Below, piece by piece: positions 55,437 to 64,000 of a stretch of 64,000 nucleotides of DNA. Both the position numbers and the translations under genes were made by a program. The stretch comes from an uncultured Prevotella sp. GTDB taxonomy: Bacteria > Bacteroidota > Bacteroidia > Bacteroidales > Bacteroidaceae. The notes under the pieces were generated by a model. It was not told where the DNA came from. It worked only from the letters and a program-made list of their open reading frames with translations, and ran no database searches. Each line of letters opens with the position of its first letter. The first letter of the stretch is position 1. Location of the stretch: NCBI GenBank assembly GCA_946404405.1, contig CAMJDL010000008.1, forward strand, positions 1 through 64,000, read 5' to 3'.

Positions 55437-55649
55437 ATGAATGGTGATTCCATAGAGAGCAGCAGCGGCAAGACTCAGGCGGCTGAACAGATGCAGGGCT
55501 GTCTGAAAGTGAGCAAATACGATAGCGACGAGGTGGTGCCATATACAGCCGTTCGTGATTACAGAATAATAAGGCAGGAGGAGAAGGTGAAACGGGGAGG
55601 CTATACTATTATATATAATAAGGAGAAGGTCATAGAGTCGATTTTATAG
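55437..55649 (+). CDS. 70-residue hypothetical protein
   Basis: Start at ATG 55437 with GGAG 8 bases upstream; the longer frame begins before the promoter. No signal peptide. The protein starts MNGDSIESSSGKTQAAEQM, is charged, and ends with a likely beta-hairpin (RDYRIIRQEEKVKRGGYTII). I do not recognise it. First ORF of the rightward cluster, separated from the next gene by 90 bases with a promoter-like box. Confidence 0.5.
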   Translation: MNGDSIESSSGKTQAAEQMQGCLKVSKYDSDEVVPYTAVRDYRIIRQEEKVKRGGYTIIYNKEKVIESIL

Positions 55650-55701
55650 ACCAATTAGCGATTTTTTTGCCTTTAATGTGTGATGATTACAATTTTTTTT
55701 G

Positions 55702-55709
55702 TACTTTTG
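55702..55709 (+). promoter_or_regulatory. -7 box of the secreted-protein/TMEM43 cluster
   Basis: TACTTTTG, 31 bases before the ATG at 55740. No clear -33 element. Confidence 0.45.
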
Positions 55710-55739
55710 CAGCGTAAATTGATATTATTAACCAAAAAA

Positions 55740-56597
55740 ATGACAAAGCGTATGAAAAAAATGAGATTTGCATTCGCGCTGGTTGCTGTGATGGTGGCTG
55801 GAACGATGTGCGCTCAAGACAAAGCATGGCCTTGGGATTTTCCTCAGGGCGTGAAGATTGAGGCAGAGCCCGGACAGAAGGTTCTGAGCTGTGAAAGTTT
55901 CTATTTCGATGACTTGAAAAAGGGTGACGACCTGACGAAGTCGGTGCTCATCTGGTACACCCGTGAAATGGAGCAGGTGGGTGCTGAGAAGTCGGACATT
56001 GGCCGTCGGGACAAGCAGCTGGTGCCCAACGCCATGATTGTGCCCCTGAAGAAGGGACAGAAGGCCAAGAAGGGCGACATCCTGCTGACATGGTGGCAGA
56101 GTGGTAGCGGCATGCAGCGTGCTATCGTGATAGATGCCTCCGACCCCAAAGAGCCTGTAGCCGTCTATCTGGACCGCTACTGGAAGGACGATCCTGACCA
56201 TAAGGATAATCAGGAGCTGGCTAAGGGCGAGAAGCTGAAGCCCAACAGTTTTAACGTGCTGAAGGATGGCGAATGGCAGGCTGGTGCTGCTGTAGCCTAT
56301 CGTGATGGTGGCGAGTGGAAGAAAGGCACGCTGATGCATGTCGATGGTGACAAGGTGCTGCTGTCGGTATTCTCAAGCCACCTGTTGGCTACCACCAAGG
56401 ACCGTTGCAAGCTGATTCCCTTCAAGGAGAAGATTAAGAAGGGCGATAAGGTGTGGGCCACATTCGTCGATGGTTTCAGAGATGGTTACACCGTGAAGGA
56501 AATCAACGAGAAGGTTGGTCGCGTATGGGTTCAGCGTAACGGTAGCTCAAGTATGGACTGCAAGAACGTTACGGAAGTGACGAAAATTTTTAATTAA
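55740..56597 (+). CDS. Secreted protein of unknown function with SH3-like segments
   Basis: 285 residues from ATG at 55740 (ATG at 55752 is possible). Signal peptide FAFALVAVMVAGTMCAQ. The rest is beta-rich; KKGDILLTWWQSGSGMQRAI and KKGDKVWATFVDGFRDGYTV have the 'KkGd.V.a...' pattern of Tudor/SH3-like barrels, so two or three such domains in a row are suspected. No family recognised. Followed 24 bases later by the TMEM43-like gene, probably the same transcript. Confidence 0.6.
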   Translation: MTKRMKKMRFAFALVAVMVAGTMCAQDKAWPWDFPQGVKIEAEPGQKVLSCESFYFDDLKKGDDLTKSVLIWYTREMEQVGAEKSDIGRRDKQLVPNAMIVPLKKGQKAKKGDILLTWWQSGSGMQRAIVIDASDPKEPVAVYLDRYWKDDPDHKDNQELAKGEKLKPNSFNVLKDGEWQAGAAVAYRDGGEWKKGTLMHVDGDKVLLSVFSSHLLATTKDRCKLIPFKEKIKKGDKVWATFVDGFRDGYTVKEINEKVGRVWVQRNGSSSMDCKNVTEVTKIFN

Positions 56598-56621
56598 ACA
56601 TTAAACATTAAATATAAGATT

Positions 56622-58010
56622 ATGGCTTATCAAGAAGTAACAACGACGGGTTATGGTACCCGTGTAGGTAATTCGTTTAAGGCGATTGGTTCAGGTATTC
56701 TGCTGTTCTTGGCAGGTACAGCCCTGTTGTGGTGGAACGAAGGTCGCGCAGTAAAAACAGAAAAGATGCTGGACGAGGCAGGTAGTGCCTACGTCGAGAT
56801 GGAGAATCCTGAGAAGAAGGATGCTTCGCTGGAGGGCGAGCTGATTTGCGGTACGGCATTGGCCACCACAGAGGACTCGCTGAGCGACGCTCAGTTTGGC
56901 ATTGGTGCCAAGGCTATCTCGCTGACCCGTAAGGTAGAGTACTATCAGTGGGTTGAGCACTCTCAGGAGAAGAAGGAAGACAAGTTGGGCGGTAAGGAAG
57001 TGACCACCACAACCTATACTTACTCGAAGGAGTGGGTGAGCCGTCCCGTAGAGTCGGCTCAGTTCAAGGATCCTGCCTATCAGAACAAGAACATGGTGCT
57101 GACCACCGTCGAGGATGCTGAGCAGTATGCCGAGAACGTATCGTGGGGTGCCTATAAGCTGAACGAGAGCCTTATTCACAGCATCTCGTCGCGCGAGGGT
57201 GTGGACCTGGCTATTTCTGAGGATTTGCTGAAGCAGTTTGACCAGAGCACCAAGACGGCTTACGAGCGTTTCTATGGTGTGCAGAAGACTCAGCAGCCCG
57301 CTGAGCAGCCTGCCGAGACCGCTGCCGTTTCTGATTCTGCCAAGGCTGTCAACGATTCTATCAACAACGCTATTGCCAACGCACAGAACAAGAAGGACTT
57401 CGAGTATATCCACCAGGCCAGCAACGTGCTGTACTATGGTAAGGTTCCCGGTTCACCTGAGGTTGGTGACGTTCGCGTAACCTTCGAGAAGGTGGTTCCT
57501 GCCAAGGTGACTGTGATGGCTGTTGTTGATGGTGACACCTTCAAGCCTTTCAAGGCCAAGAACGGCAAGCGCTTCCAGACCCTCGTGATGGGTAAGAAGA
57601 GCGGCGACGAGATTATCGAGGCTGAAAAAGAGGCTAACAACATGTGGACATGGGCTCTGCGCATTATCGGTATCCTGATGGTAATCGGTGGTCTGAAGGG
57701 TATCTTCGGTTTCATCGAGACAATCCTCAAGGTGGTGCCCTTCATTGCCGGCATCTTCGGATGGGGTATCGGACTGGTCTGCACAGTGGTTGGCGTGGCA
57801 TGGTCGCTGATTGTCATCGCTATTGCATGGCTGTTCTATCGTCCGTTGCTGGGCATCTCGCTGCTCGTACTGGCAGGCTTCCTGGTTTGGGTATTTGCCT
57901 TCAAGGGCAAGGACAAGCTGAAGGAGTTGGCTGCCAAGGCTAAGGAGAAGGCTGCAAAGCCCGCCGCTGCTCCTGCTGCTGCTGCTCCCGCAGAGACACC
58001 TGCTGAGTAG
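56622..58010 (+). CDS. TMEM43 (LUMA)-family membrane protein
   Basis: 462 residues. N-terminal membrane helix (GSGILLFLAGTALLWWNEGR) with the family hallmark WWNEGRAVKT; a large extracytoplasmic loop with YYQWVEHSQEK; and three to four C-terminal membrane helices (MWTWALRIIGILMVIGGLKG onward). The tail is a low-complexity Ala/Pro/Glu stretch. Human TMEM43 is an inner-nuclear-membrane protein of unknown biochemistry; bacterial members are uncharacterised. A Gln/Ala/Glu-rich insertion (QQPAEQPAETAAV) sits in the loop. Confidence 0.85.
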   Translation: MAYQEVTTTGYGTRVGNSFKAIGSGILLFLAGTALLWWNEGRAVKTEKMLDEAGSAYVEMENPEKKDASLEGELICGTALATTEDSLSDAQFGIGAKAISLTRKVEYYQWVEHSQEKKEDKLGGKEVTTTTYTYSKEWVSRPVESAQFKDPAYQNKNMVLTTVEDAEQYAENVSWGAYKLNESLIHSISSREGVDLAISEDLLKQFDQSTKTAYERFYGVQKTQQPAEQPAETAAVSDSAKAVNDSINNAIANAQNKKDFEYIHQASNVLYYGKVPGSPEVGDVRVTFEKVVPAKVTVMAVVDGDTFKPFKAKNGKRFQTLVMGKKSGDEIIEAEKEANNMWTWALRIIGILMVIGGLKGIFGFIETILKVVPFIAGIFGWGIGLVCTVVGVAWSLIVIAIAWLFYRPLLGISLLVLAGFLVWVFAFKGKDKLKELAAKAKEKAAKPAAAPAAAAPAETPAE

Positions 58011-58016
58011 TTTGTG

Positions 58017-58241
58017 ATGAAGCTTAAAGTCAATCGCAAGACTATCGAAATATTTGAGGGTGCGCTGGTTCGCCATGCGCTCCTCAGATATTTTGCTGTT
58101 AAAGGGCTGGATGTCAGGCTGGTGGAAACGTTGAAGGTAACCGACCGTTGGGGTCACGAAATAGACCTGGATGCACCTGCCAGTCAGCACAGCGCCATCA
58201 CTTTTAGAAGTGAAAAGATAAAAGTGAAAAGTGAAATTTGA
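58017..58241 (+). CDS. Small beta-grasp-like protein
   Basis: 74 residues from ATG at 58017 (a GTG lies one codon upstream), 6 bases after the TMEM43-like stop. KLKVNRKTIEIFEGALVRHA and RYFAVKGLDV resemble the first half of ThiS/MoaD or ferredoxin-like beta-grasp folds, but there is no C-terminal Gly-Gly and no Cys cluster, so sulfur carrier or iron-sulfur roles are unsupported. The last residues (SEKIKVKSEI) are encoded by the AAAAGTGAAAAGTG-type DNA common in spacers here, so the tail is probably a recent extension. Confidence 0.55.
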   Translation: MKLKVNRKTIEIFEGALVRHALLRYFAVKGLDVRLVETLKVTDRWGHEIDLDAPASQHSAITFRSEKIKVKSEI

Positions 58242-58263
58242 TAATTGATAATTTTGATTGTCT

Positions 58264-59691
58264 ATGAGAAAACTGATGTTTGCCCTGTTGATGGTGCCTT
58301 TCGCGCTCATGTCATGGGCTCAGAACAAGAAAGAAGTACATATCCTTTCGGCCAATGACATGCATGCGGCCATCGAGTGTTTCCCACGTCTTTGCTTCGT
58401 GGCCGACTCGCTACGAGCACTTTACCCTGACCTGCTAATACTCTCGGCAGGCGACAACCGTTCGGGTGACCCCATCAACGACATGTATGAGATACCAGCT
58501 TATCCGATGGTGTCGCTAATGAATATCGTTGGTTTCCAGGCATCAACGTTGGGCAACCATGAGTTTGACTCAGGACAGGAGGGACTGGCCAAACTGATCG
58601 GTATGTCGAACTTCCCCTATCTCTGCGCAAATATCCAGCCTGCTGCAAAGACGGGTATCCATGTGCGCCCCTGGCAGATGTTCGACGTGGGTGGCGTGCG
58701 TTTGGCCATCATCGGAGTGACAGCCCTCGGACCCATGGGTAAGCCGGAAAGTCATCCGGACAACATGACCGACCTCGAATTCACCGACCCGCTGCAGACG
58801 GTACAGCAATACAAGTATCTGCGCAATCAGAGTGACGTCGTGCTGCTGCTCTCGCACATGGGCTATGAAGACGACGTGAAGTTGTCGGCAGAGCTGCCTT
58901 GGGTGGACCTCATCGTAGGCGGACACTCGCATACCCAGTTGAAGGGCGGTGAGATACACAATGGTCTGCTGATTACGCAGAACGTGAACCGACTGGCTCG
59001 CGTCACCCATATCACGCTGACGGTGGAGAATGGCAAGGTAACAGGCAAACGTGCCGAGAATATTGCCATCAAGGGTGTGAAGCGCGAAAACAAGGTCGTG
59101 GCCAAGTTGGCTGACTATTTCACCAATAACCCTGCGTTCGACGAGATCTTAGCTGTCAACGACAAGCCCCTGTCGACATACGAGGAGTTAGGATGCCTGA
59201 TGACGGATGCCTATCTGAAGGCTGCCAATGCCGACATCAGTTTGCAGAACTATGGCGGAGTGCGTTACGATACCCTCAGCGTACGCGGCATCAGCGTGAA
59301 GGACGTGCTGCAGCTGGATCCCTTCCAGAACAGCCTTGTCGAGATGACCGTTACGGGCAATGAATTCATTGACATTCTGAAGATGTGTTTCGTCAACGAC
59401 CAGGCACGCTTCCCGCTGATTAGCGGTGCTACAGCCGAATACGTGCTGGATGCCGACAAGAAGCATGTGAAGAAGGTGGTACTGTATGGTCCTGACGGCA
59501 AGAAACTGAACCTGAAGAAGACCTATCGTGTGGTGACCAACAACTATGTGCAGGCCATTACGCCCACCAACCGCAAGGATGAGGGACACAGCCTGGGCAT
59601 CGGTACGGCTCAGGCCATCATGGACTTACTGAAAGCCCAGGGACATATTGACTACCAAGGTAAGACGTGCGTAAAAGAAATCAAGAAATAA
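58264..59691 (+). CDS. Secreted 5'-nucleotidase / metallophosphatase
   Basis: 475 residues. Signal peptide RKLMFALLMVPFALMSWAQ. Calcineurin-like metal site: ILSANDMHA, SAGDNRSGDP, TLGNHEFDSG, LLLSHMGYEDD and GGHSHTQ, as in UshA-type enzymes. The C-terminal 5'-nucleotidase domain (from about residue 300) includes LQNYGGVRYD and LDPFQNSLVEM. Nucleotide hydrolysis in the periplasm is likely. The frame nominally starts at TTG 58258; ATG 58264 is used. The stop overlaps the next ATG (TAATG). Confidence 0.9.
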   Translation: MRKLMFALLMVPFALMSWAQNKKEVHILSANDMHAAIECFPRLCFVADSLRALYPDLLILSAGDNRSGDPINDMYEIPAYPMVSLMNIVGFQASTLGNHEFDSGQEGLAKLIGMSNFPYLCANIQPAAKTGIHVRPWQMFDVGGVRLAIIGVTALGPMGKPESHPDNMTDLEFTDPLQTVQQYKYLRNQSDVVLLLSHMGYEDDVKLSAELPWVDLIVGGHSHTQLKGGEIHNGLLITQNVNRLARVTHITLTVENGKVTGKRAENIAIKGVKRENKVVAKLADYFTNNPAFDEILAVNDKPLSTYEELGCLMTDAYLKAANADISLQNYGGVRYDTLSVRGISVKDVLQLDPFQNSLVEMTVTGNEFIDILKMCFVNDQARFPLISGATAEYVLDADKKHVKKVVLYGPDGKKLNLKKTYRVVTNNYVQAITPTNRKDEGHSLGIGTAQAIMDLLKAQGHIDYQGKTCVKEIKK

Positions 59692-61184
59692 TGAAAAAGT
59701 TATTGTTAGTGGCTGTCTGCGCGATGGCCGTCATGATGAGTTGTAAGAATAAGGGTCAGAATGCAGCAGCTGAAGGTGCCGATTCAGACTCAGTAGTCAT
59801 TGACAGCGTGCTGGCCGAGATGCCCGATACGGCACCGCCCCCTATGTTCTTGTTCGATAACGGCAAGAAGTACATGCAGTTGCTTTACTGGTTTGACATC
59901 GAGGAGCCGAAGAAGACGGATGATATGGAGAAGTCAGAGTATGAAATCTATCATAACAGTTGGGCTTTACAGGACCGTTTCCGTCGTAATGCCGCCAAAT
60001 TTACCAATATAGTGACGGATGGTAAAACATTCAAGGTCAAGTTTGTGGACGAGGTGCTGAAAGACCCGGACGGCAACCGTCCCAGTATTGGACAACTGCA
60101 TGGCCGTGACGAGATTCCGTCGCTCTCAGCACGTTTTGAGATGGCTAACGCCAAGGAGAAAGTCAAAAACGGACGTGGCTGTGTGGCCGTTGTGACAGAC
60201 GAATATCTGGCTTCGCGCAAGATACTGGAAATCAAGGAGGGCAGACCCTCATACAACAATCCGGAAAAGCTGCCCAAGGACATTGTCAAGAAGCTGGAGC
60301 AACAGTATAACATGAAGGCTGAGCGTTCGTGTAAGGTGGCTACCATCGGCGGCAAATATATCTGGGGCTCACTCCAGTTCAAGGGTGCATACGAAAAGGC
60401 TCCCAAGGACAAGTACGATCCTGACCGCAAGTTCTCGCTGGCCCTCGACGTGCTGATTGACGGCGACAAGGTTTACACCCACGAGTCGCTGGGCTACTGT
60501 GGCGAAGGTAATGACGTGTCGTGGAATGCCGACGACGACGGTATGTATATCCCTAACGATATCATTGCTGCCTTCGAAGGTCCTAAAGGCTTGGAACTGT
60601 GTTATATCCACGGTGCCCCCGAGAGCTTTGAAATCGGTATGATATACCTGTTAGACGGTAAACTCGTAGAGTGCATGTATGAGATGTTCCAAACAATGAT
60701 AGATGAGGATATCCCCGTATGGAAGAAGGATATTGCCGAGATGAACAAGTTGTTCCAACAGAAAAACAAGATTGCAGGCGTCAAGCTGACCAAATGGGCG
60801 CACGTGTGGATGGGCGACGATGAGGAGTGGATTCACATGGCTGATAAGGACGAAGAGTATGGCGGTATTTTTGTCCGTAAGAACGGCAAGATACAACTGA
60901 TGCAGGTTGAGGATCCCAAGAGAAAGGCATTGAAGATGGAGGTGAATGGTATTGCCTACTTGAAGTTTGCCGGCTCCGCTGGTGGCCCTTCATGGTACAC
61001 GGAAATCATCGGCTACAAGGGTGGTAAGCAAGTGGAGAAATTCAATATGCTGGAAGTGGAAGGCGAGATTGACGAATGCCAACTGAACGGTAAGACGATG
61101 TCGGAGGAAGATGCTCGTGCCTATGTCGAAAAGTTTGCCGATGCCAAACCGCTGAACGAATACTGGAATAATCCTCAAGAGTAA
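59691..61184 (+). CDS. Lipoprotein of unknown function
   Basis: 497 residues. Start ATG 59691 overlaps the stop of the nucleotidase gene. Lipobox VMMSC after LLLVAVCAMA marks a lipoprotein. The rest has no motif I recognise; it contains DRFRRNAAKFTNIVTDGKTF, KVATIGGKYIWGSLQFKGAY and a C-terminal domain around GGPSWYTEIIGYKGGKQVE. Acidic and Lys-rich, no extra membrane helix. It lies between the 5'-nucleotidase and AAA+ genes in one dense transcript, so a shared process is possible but unproven. Confidence 0.6.
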   Translation: MKKLLLVAVCAMAVMMSCKNKGQNAAAEGADSDSVVIDSVLAEMPDTAPPPMFLFDNGKKYMQLLYWFDIEEPKKTDDMEKSEYEIYHNSWALQDRFRRNAAKFTNIVTDGKTFKVKFVDEVLKDPDGNRPSIGQLHGRDEIPSLSARFEMANAKEKVKNGRGCVAVVTDEYLASRKILEIKEGRPSYNNPEKLPKDIVKKLEQQYNMKAERSCKVATIGGKYIWGSLQFKGAYEKAPKDKYDPDRKFSLALDVLIDGDKVYTHESLGYCGEGNDVSWNADDDGMYIPNDIIAAFEGPKGLELCYIHGAPESFEIGMIYLLDGKLVECMYEMFQTMIDEDIPVWKKDIAEMNKLFQQKNKIAGVKLTKWAHVWMGDDEEWIHMADKDEEYGGIFVRKNGKIQLMQVEDPKRKALKMEVNGIAYLKFAGSAGGPSWYTEIIGYKGGKQVEKFNMLEVEGEIDECQLNGKTMSEEDARAYVEKFADAKPLNEYWNNPQE

Positions 61185-61192
61185 TCAAAAAT

Positions 61193-62224
61193 ATGGAGAC
61201 GAAGGAATATTTTGACAAAATTTTCAAAGGATGCGGATGCCTGACGATAGGCGGTATAGCCATGATGATTCTGATGGGCATTATCGGCACCTGCGTTGAA
61301 GACAAAGCTGGTGAGACAGAAGAAAAGGTCAAGGCAGCGTTGGCAGAGGCTGAAAAGAAAGACTCGGTCGTTGTGAACGAGCCATTGGAGGGTGACCCCT
61401 ACCAAGAACTTGACGACTTGATTGGCTTAGGCAGCGTGAAGACCGAGGTACGTTCGTTGGCCAACTTCGTGAAACTGCAGAAGGAGCGCGAGGCCAAGGG
61501 ACTGAAGACGGCCAAGGTGTCGTATCACCTCGTGTTCTACGGATCGCCAGGTACTGGTAAGACCACCGTGGCCCGTATCGTAGGTCGTATCTATAAAGAC
61601 CTGGGTGTGTTGAAGAGAGGTCATACCGTTGAGACCGACCGTGCAGGACTGTGCGGACAATATGTCGGACAGACGGGTCCCAAGACTGATAGCGTCATAG
61701 CCAAAGCATTGGATGGTGTGCTGTTCATTGATGAGGCCTATTCGCTGGTACCCGAGGGCGGAGCTGGTAATGACTATGGTCAGGAGGCTATCTCAACCAT
61801 CCTGAAGCGTATGGAGGACTATCGCGACCGTCTGGTGGTGATTGTAGCTGGATATAAGGACGAGATGCAGCGTTTCATCGACTCGAACCCGGGTTTGCAG
61901 TCACGCTTCAACCGCTATATCGACTTCCCCGACTATACAGGTGGTGAGCTTACCGACATCTTCAAGATGTATATGAAGAAAAATCAGTACACGATGTCGA
62001 AGGAAACTGAAGCCTATCTGAAGGAACGCTTCAACTATGCCGTAGCGCATAAGGACCGCAACTTCGGTAATGCCCGTTATGCGCGTAATGTGTTTGAGAA
62101 GAGTATTCAGGCTCAGGCCAACCGATTGGCTGGTGAGAATAATCTGGATAAGGATAAGTTGACTGAACTGACTATCGAAGACCTGAAGGGCGGTTTCGCC
62201 TCAAGGGCCAATATCAGGCAGTAA
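61193..62224 (+). CDS. Membrane-anchored AAA+ ATPase of CbbX/SpoVK type
   Basis: 343 residues. N-terminal membrane helix (CLTIGGIAMMILMGIIGTCV), a short charged linker, and one AAA+ domain from about residue 75: DDLIGLGSVKTEVRSLANFV, Walker A FYGSPGTGKTTVARIVGR, the pore-loop-like AGLCGQYVGQTGPKT, Walker B GVLFIDEAYSLVP, and sensor 2 NFGNARYARNVFEK. CbbX/EccA-type proteins remodel partner complexes. The membrane anchor is unusual for the family. It sits 9 bases after the lipoprotein gene. Confidence 0.88.
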   Translation: METKEYFDKIFKGCGCLTIGGIAMMILMGIIGTCVEDKAGETEEKVKAALAEAEKKDSVVVNEPLEGDPYQELDDLIGLGSVKTEVRSLANFVKLQKEREAKGLKTAKVSYHLVFYGSPGTGKTTVARIVGRIYKDLGVLKRGHTVETDRAGLCGQYVGQTGPKTDSVIAKALDGVLFIDEAYSLVPEGGAGNDYGQEAISTILKRMEDYRDRLVVIVAGYKDEMQRFIDSNPGLQSRFNRYIDFPDYTGGELTDIFKMYMKKNQYTMSKETEAYLKERFNYAVAHKDRNFGNARYARNVFEKSIQAQANRLAGENNLDKDKLTELTIEDLKGGFASRANIRQ

Positions 62225-62256
62225 TTATTACATCACGGAAGTTATCAGAGTTGCAG

Positions 62257-63195
62257 ATGCAGAACATGATTACCATACTCGGACCGACAGCCAGTGGCAA
62301 GACACCATTGGCTGCCGCTCTGGCGCAACAGATTGGTGGAGAGATTATCTCTGCCGACTCACGTCAGGTGTACCGCCGTATGGACATTGGAACAGGTAAG
62401 GACCTGGCGGACTATCGTCCTGTGGTAGATGGTTTAGCCGTCGACATCCCTTACCACCTCATCGACATCTGCGAACCTGGTACTAAATACAATCTGTTTC
62501 AGTATCAGCAGGACTTCTACGATGCTTATCAAGATATCAGGAGTAGGGGAGTGATACCCATTCTCTGTGGCGGTACAGGACTCTATATCGAAGCCGTGCT
62601 GAAGGGCTACAAACTATCGCCGGTGCCTCAGAATCCTGAATTGAGGGCACGACTGGAAGGCAAGTCGCTCGACGAGCTCACCCAGATGCTGGTAGAACTG
62701 AAGGCAAAAAACAGTTCTACGATGCACAACAAGACGGATGTGGACTCCTGTCAAAGAGCCATTCGTGCTATTGAGATTGAGACCTATAATCTTGAGCATC
62801 CTGTGCCCCGTCGTGAGTTGCCGCCTGTAGAGTCGTTGATTATCGGTGTGAACATCGACCGCGAAGCGCGTCGTGAAAAGATTACCCGACGATTGAAGGC
62901 GCGTCTGAAGGAGGGTATGATAGATGAGGTCAGAGGACTGTTAGCTGAAGGCATACCGGCTGAAGACCTGATCTATTACGGATTGGAATATAAATTCGTG
63001 ACGGAATATATCGTGGGCAAGACGACCTACGATGAGATGTTCACACGTTTGGAGATTGCTATCCATCAGTTTGCCAAGCGTCAGATGACGTGGTTCCGAG
63101 GTATGGAACGTCGGGGTTTTAAGATTCACTGGATTGATGCCCTTCTTCCGATGGACGTGAAAATAAACGAAATTCTGACAGCATGGCAGAAGTAA
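62257..63195 (+). CDS. miaA: tRNA dimethylallyltransferase
   Basis: Adds dimethylallyl to A37 of tRNAs reading UNN codons. 312 residues. P-loop MITILGPTASGKTPLAAALA, SADSRQVYRRMDIGTGKD, HLIDICEPGTKYNLFQYQQD and CGGTGLYIEAVLKGY are the conserved sequences; the C-terminal part TRLEIAIHQFAKRQMTWFRG is typical too. The Thr-Pro pair after GPTASGKT is a slight variant. The start is ATG at 62257 (ATG 62266 also possible); the TTG at 62251 is rejected. Confidence 0.93.
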   Translation: MQNMITILGPTASGKTPLAAALAQQIGGEIISADSRQVYRRMDIGTGKDLADYRPVVDGLAVDIPYHLIDICEPGTKYNLFQYQQDFYDAYQDIRSRGVIPILCGGTGLYIEAVLKGYKLSPVPQNPELRARLEGKSLDELTQMLVELKAKNSSTMHNKTDVDSCQRAIRAIEIETYNLEHPVPRRELPPVESLIIGVNIDREARREKITRRLKARLKEGMIDEVRGLLAEGIPAEDLIYYGLEYKFVTEYIVGKTTYDEMFTRLEIAIHQFAKRQMTWFRGMERRGFKIHWIDALLPMDVKINEILTAWQK

Positions 63196-63231
63196 TCACA
63201 TCTCTCATTTATCATCTCTAATTTCTCATTT

Positions 63232-64000
63232 ATGAGCGAAGCGAATACAAGGTGGGGCATCCTGTATTGTCCTAAAGGAAAAGGCTCAAAGCAGCGTGAG
63301 AAAATCCAACGCGTGCTGGATGAGCGAGGCGTGCTGTACGATTTCGTGCAGAGCGAGTCAAGCGATAGTGTGGAACGACTGGTCACCATGCTCATCCATA
63401 ATGGCTATAAGACCATCATCATTGTGGGTGGTGACTCGGCGCTGAACGATGCTGTCAACTGCCTGATGAACGAAGAAAAACAGGTGCGCGATTCAATCGC
63501 CTTGGGTGTCATTCCCAATGGCGTACTGAACGACTTTGCACGCTATTGGGACTTCAAGGAGGGTAACCTGGAACAGACGGTTGACTGGCTCATGAAGCAT
63601 CGTGTGCGCACGATAGACCTGGGCTGTATCCGTTATCAGAACAAGCAGGGCGAACAATGCCATCGTTACTTCATGAACTGCATCAATATCGGACTTATTG
63701 CCGACGTGATGAATCTGCGCCGACAGGCCCATTCGCTACTGGGGTCACGGACACTCTCGTTCACTGTGTCCATTTTCCTGATGATATTCCATCGGATGGA
63801 CTATAAGATGCATGTCCGTATCAATAGTGACGAGGTCAACCGTAAGGTGATGACGATGTGCGTAGGTAGTGGTCCAGGCTATGGACAGACACCGAGTGCT
63901 GTGCCGTATAATGGTATGCTCGACGTGTCGATGATCTACCATACGGAGATTTTACAGGTTTTTGCAGGCTTGTGGCTGCTCATCACGGGACGTTTCCTTA
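63232..64000 (+). CDS. Diacylglycerol/lipid kinase family protein (cut by window end)
   Basis: 256 residues visible, frame open to the window edge. It begins MSEANTRWGILYCPKGKGSK. The DAGK catalytic loop, normally GGDGT.NEV, is VGGDSALNDAVNCLMNEEK, with Ser instead of the third Gly. LGVIPNGVLNDFARYWDFKE is the matching LGxxPxGTxNDFARxL motif, with Val for Thr. Probably phosphorylates a lipid or polyprenol. It follows miaA by 36 bases. Confidence 0.8.
   Translation, partial: MSEANTRWGILYCPKGKGSKQREKIQRVLDERGVLYDFVQSESSDSVERLVTMLIHNGYKTIIIVGGDSALNDAVNCLMNEEKQVRDSIALGVIPNGVLNDFARYWDFKEGNLEQTVDWLMKHRVRTIDLGCIRYQNKQGEQCHRYFMNCINIGLIADVMNLRRQAHSLLGSRTLSFTVSIFLMIFHRMDYKMHVRINSDEVNRKVMTMCVGSGPGYGQTPSAVPYNGMLDVSMIYHTEILQVFAGLWLLITGRFL

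Overview
The window is chromosomal DNA of a Bacteroidales bacterium, most likely Prevotella or a close relative. The evidence is the promoter grammar seen throughout (TTG, 19-21 bp, TAnnTTTG), little use of strong Shine-Dalgarno sites, and the gene content: GH97, CotH/LTD and BspA-type leucine-rich-repeat surface proteins, short C-terminal tails of the 'YDLQGRKV...GLYI..GKKVVK' kind, and DUF2207 and TMEM43-like proteins. The genus is an inference.

Layout. 1-6923: partial tatC, tatA, mgtC-like gene, type II pantothenate kinase, tRNA-Phe, and a leftward operon sppA-lpxK-punA-thiL. 7019-16055: a GH97 glycosidase, groES-groEL, a candidate small RNA, a large secreted glycosidase-like protein and a fucose-isomerase-family enzyme. 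16139-23673: a leftward surface operon of two BspA-like LRR proteins with dockerin-like tails, a cohesin-like protein and a translationally coupled 48-residue peptide. It is preceded by a strongly folded leader RNA and an ISL3-type insertion sequence (24061-25883). 25884-26936: a kilobase without a convincing gene, rich in palindromes and tandem repeats, ending in a structured leader for a lipoprotein. 27781-40427: small secreted protein, a tandem pair of histidine-phosphatase paralogues (one lacking its catalytic motifs), an AmgK-like kinase fused to a RapZ C-terminal domain, a CotH protein, a MurU-like nucleotidyltransferase, guaA, a thioredoxin-like protein, a lipoprotein and an SGNH esterase. 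40468-54099: SulP transporter, M6 protease, mscL, gapA, an ECF sigma/anti-sigma/secreted-protein unit, an esterase, a DUF2207 protein and a third LRR protein. 54405-55436: about 1 kb of dispersed repeats. 55437-64000: a long rightward cluster (secreted unknowns, TMEM43-like protein, 5'-nucleotidase, AAA+ ATPase, miaA, lipid kinase cut by the window end).

How the genes work together. Housekeeping functions (Tat export, CoA, thiamine, purine salvage, lipid A, chaperonin, GMP, glycolysis, tRNA modification) are mixed with secreted glycan and surface functions. The AmgK-RapZ fusion and MurU-like enzyme suggest recycling of cell-wall amino sugars.

The most interesting parts are the LRR/cohesin-like/dockerin-like operon with its peptide and leader RNA, the kinase-RapZ fusion, the phosphatase/pseudo-phosphatase pair, the candidate small RNA after groEL, and the repeat-rich gaps. 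All calls come from reading the sequence; no database search was run.
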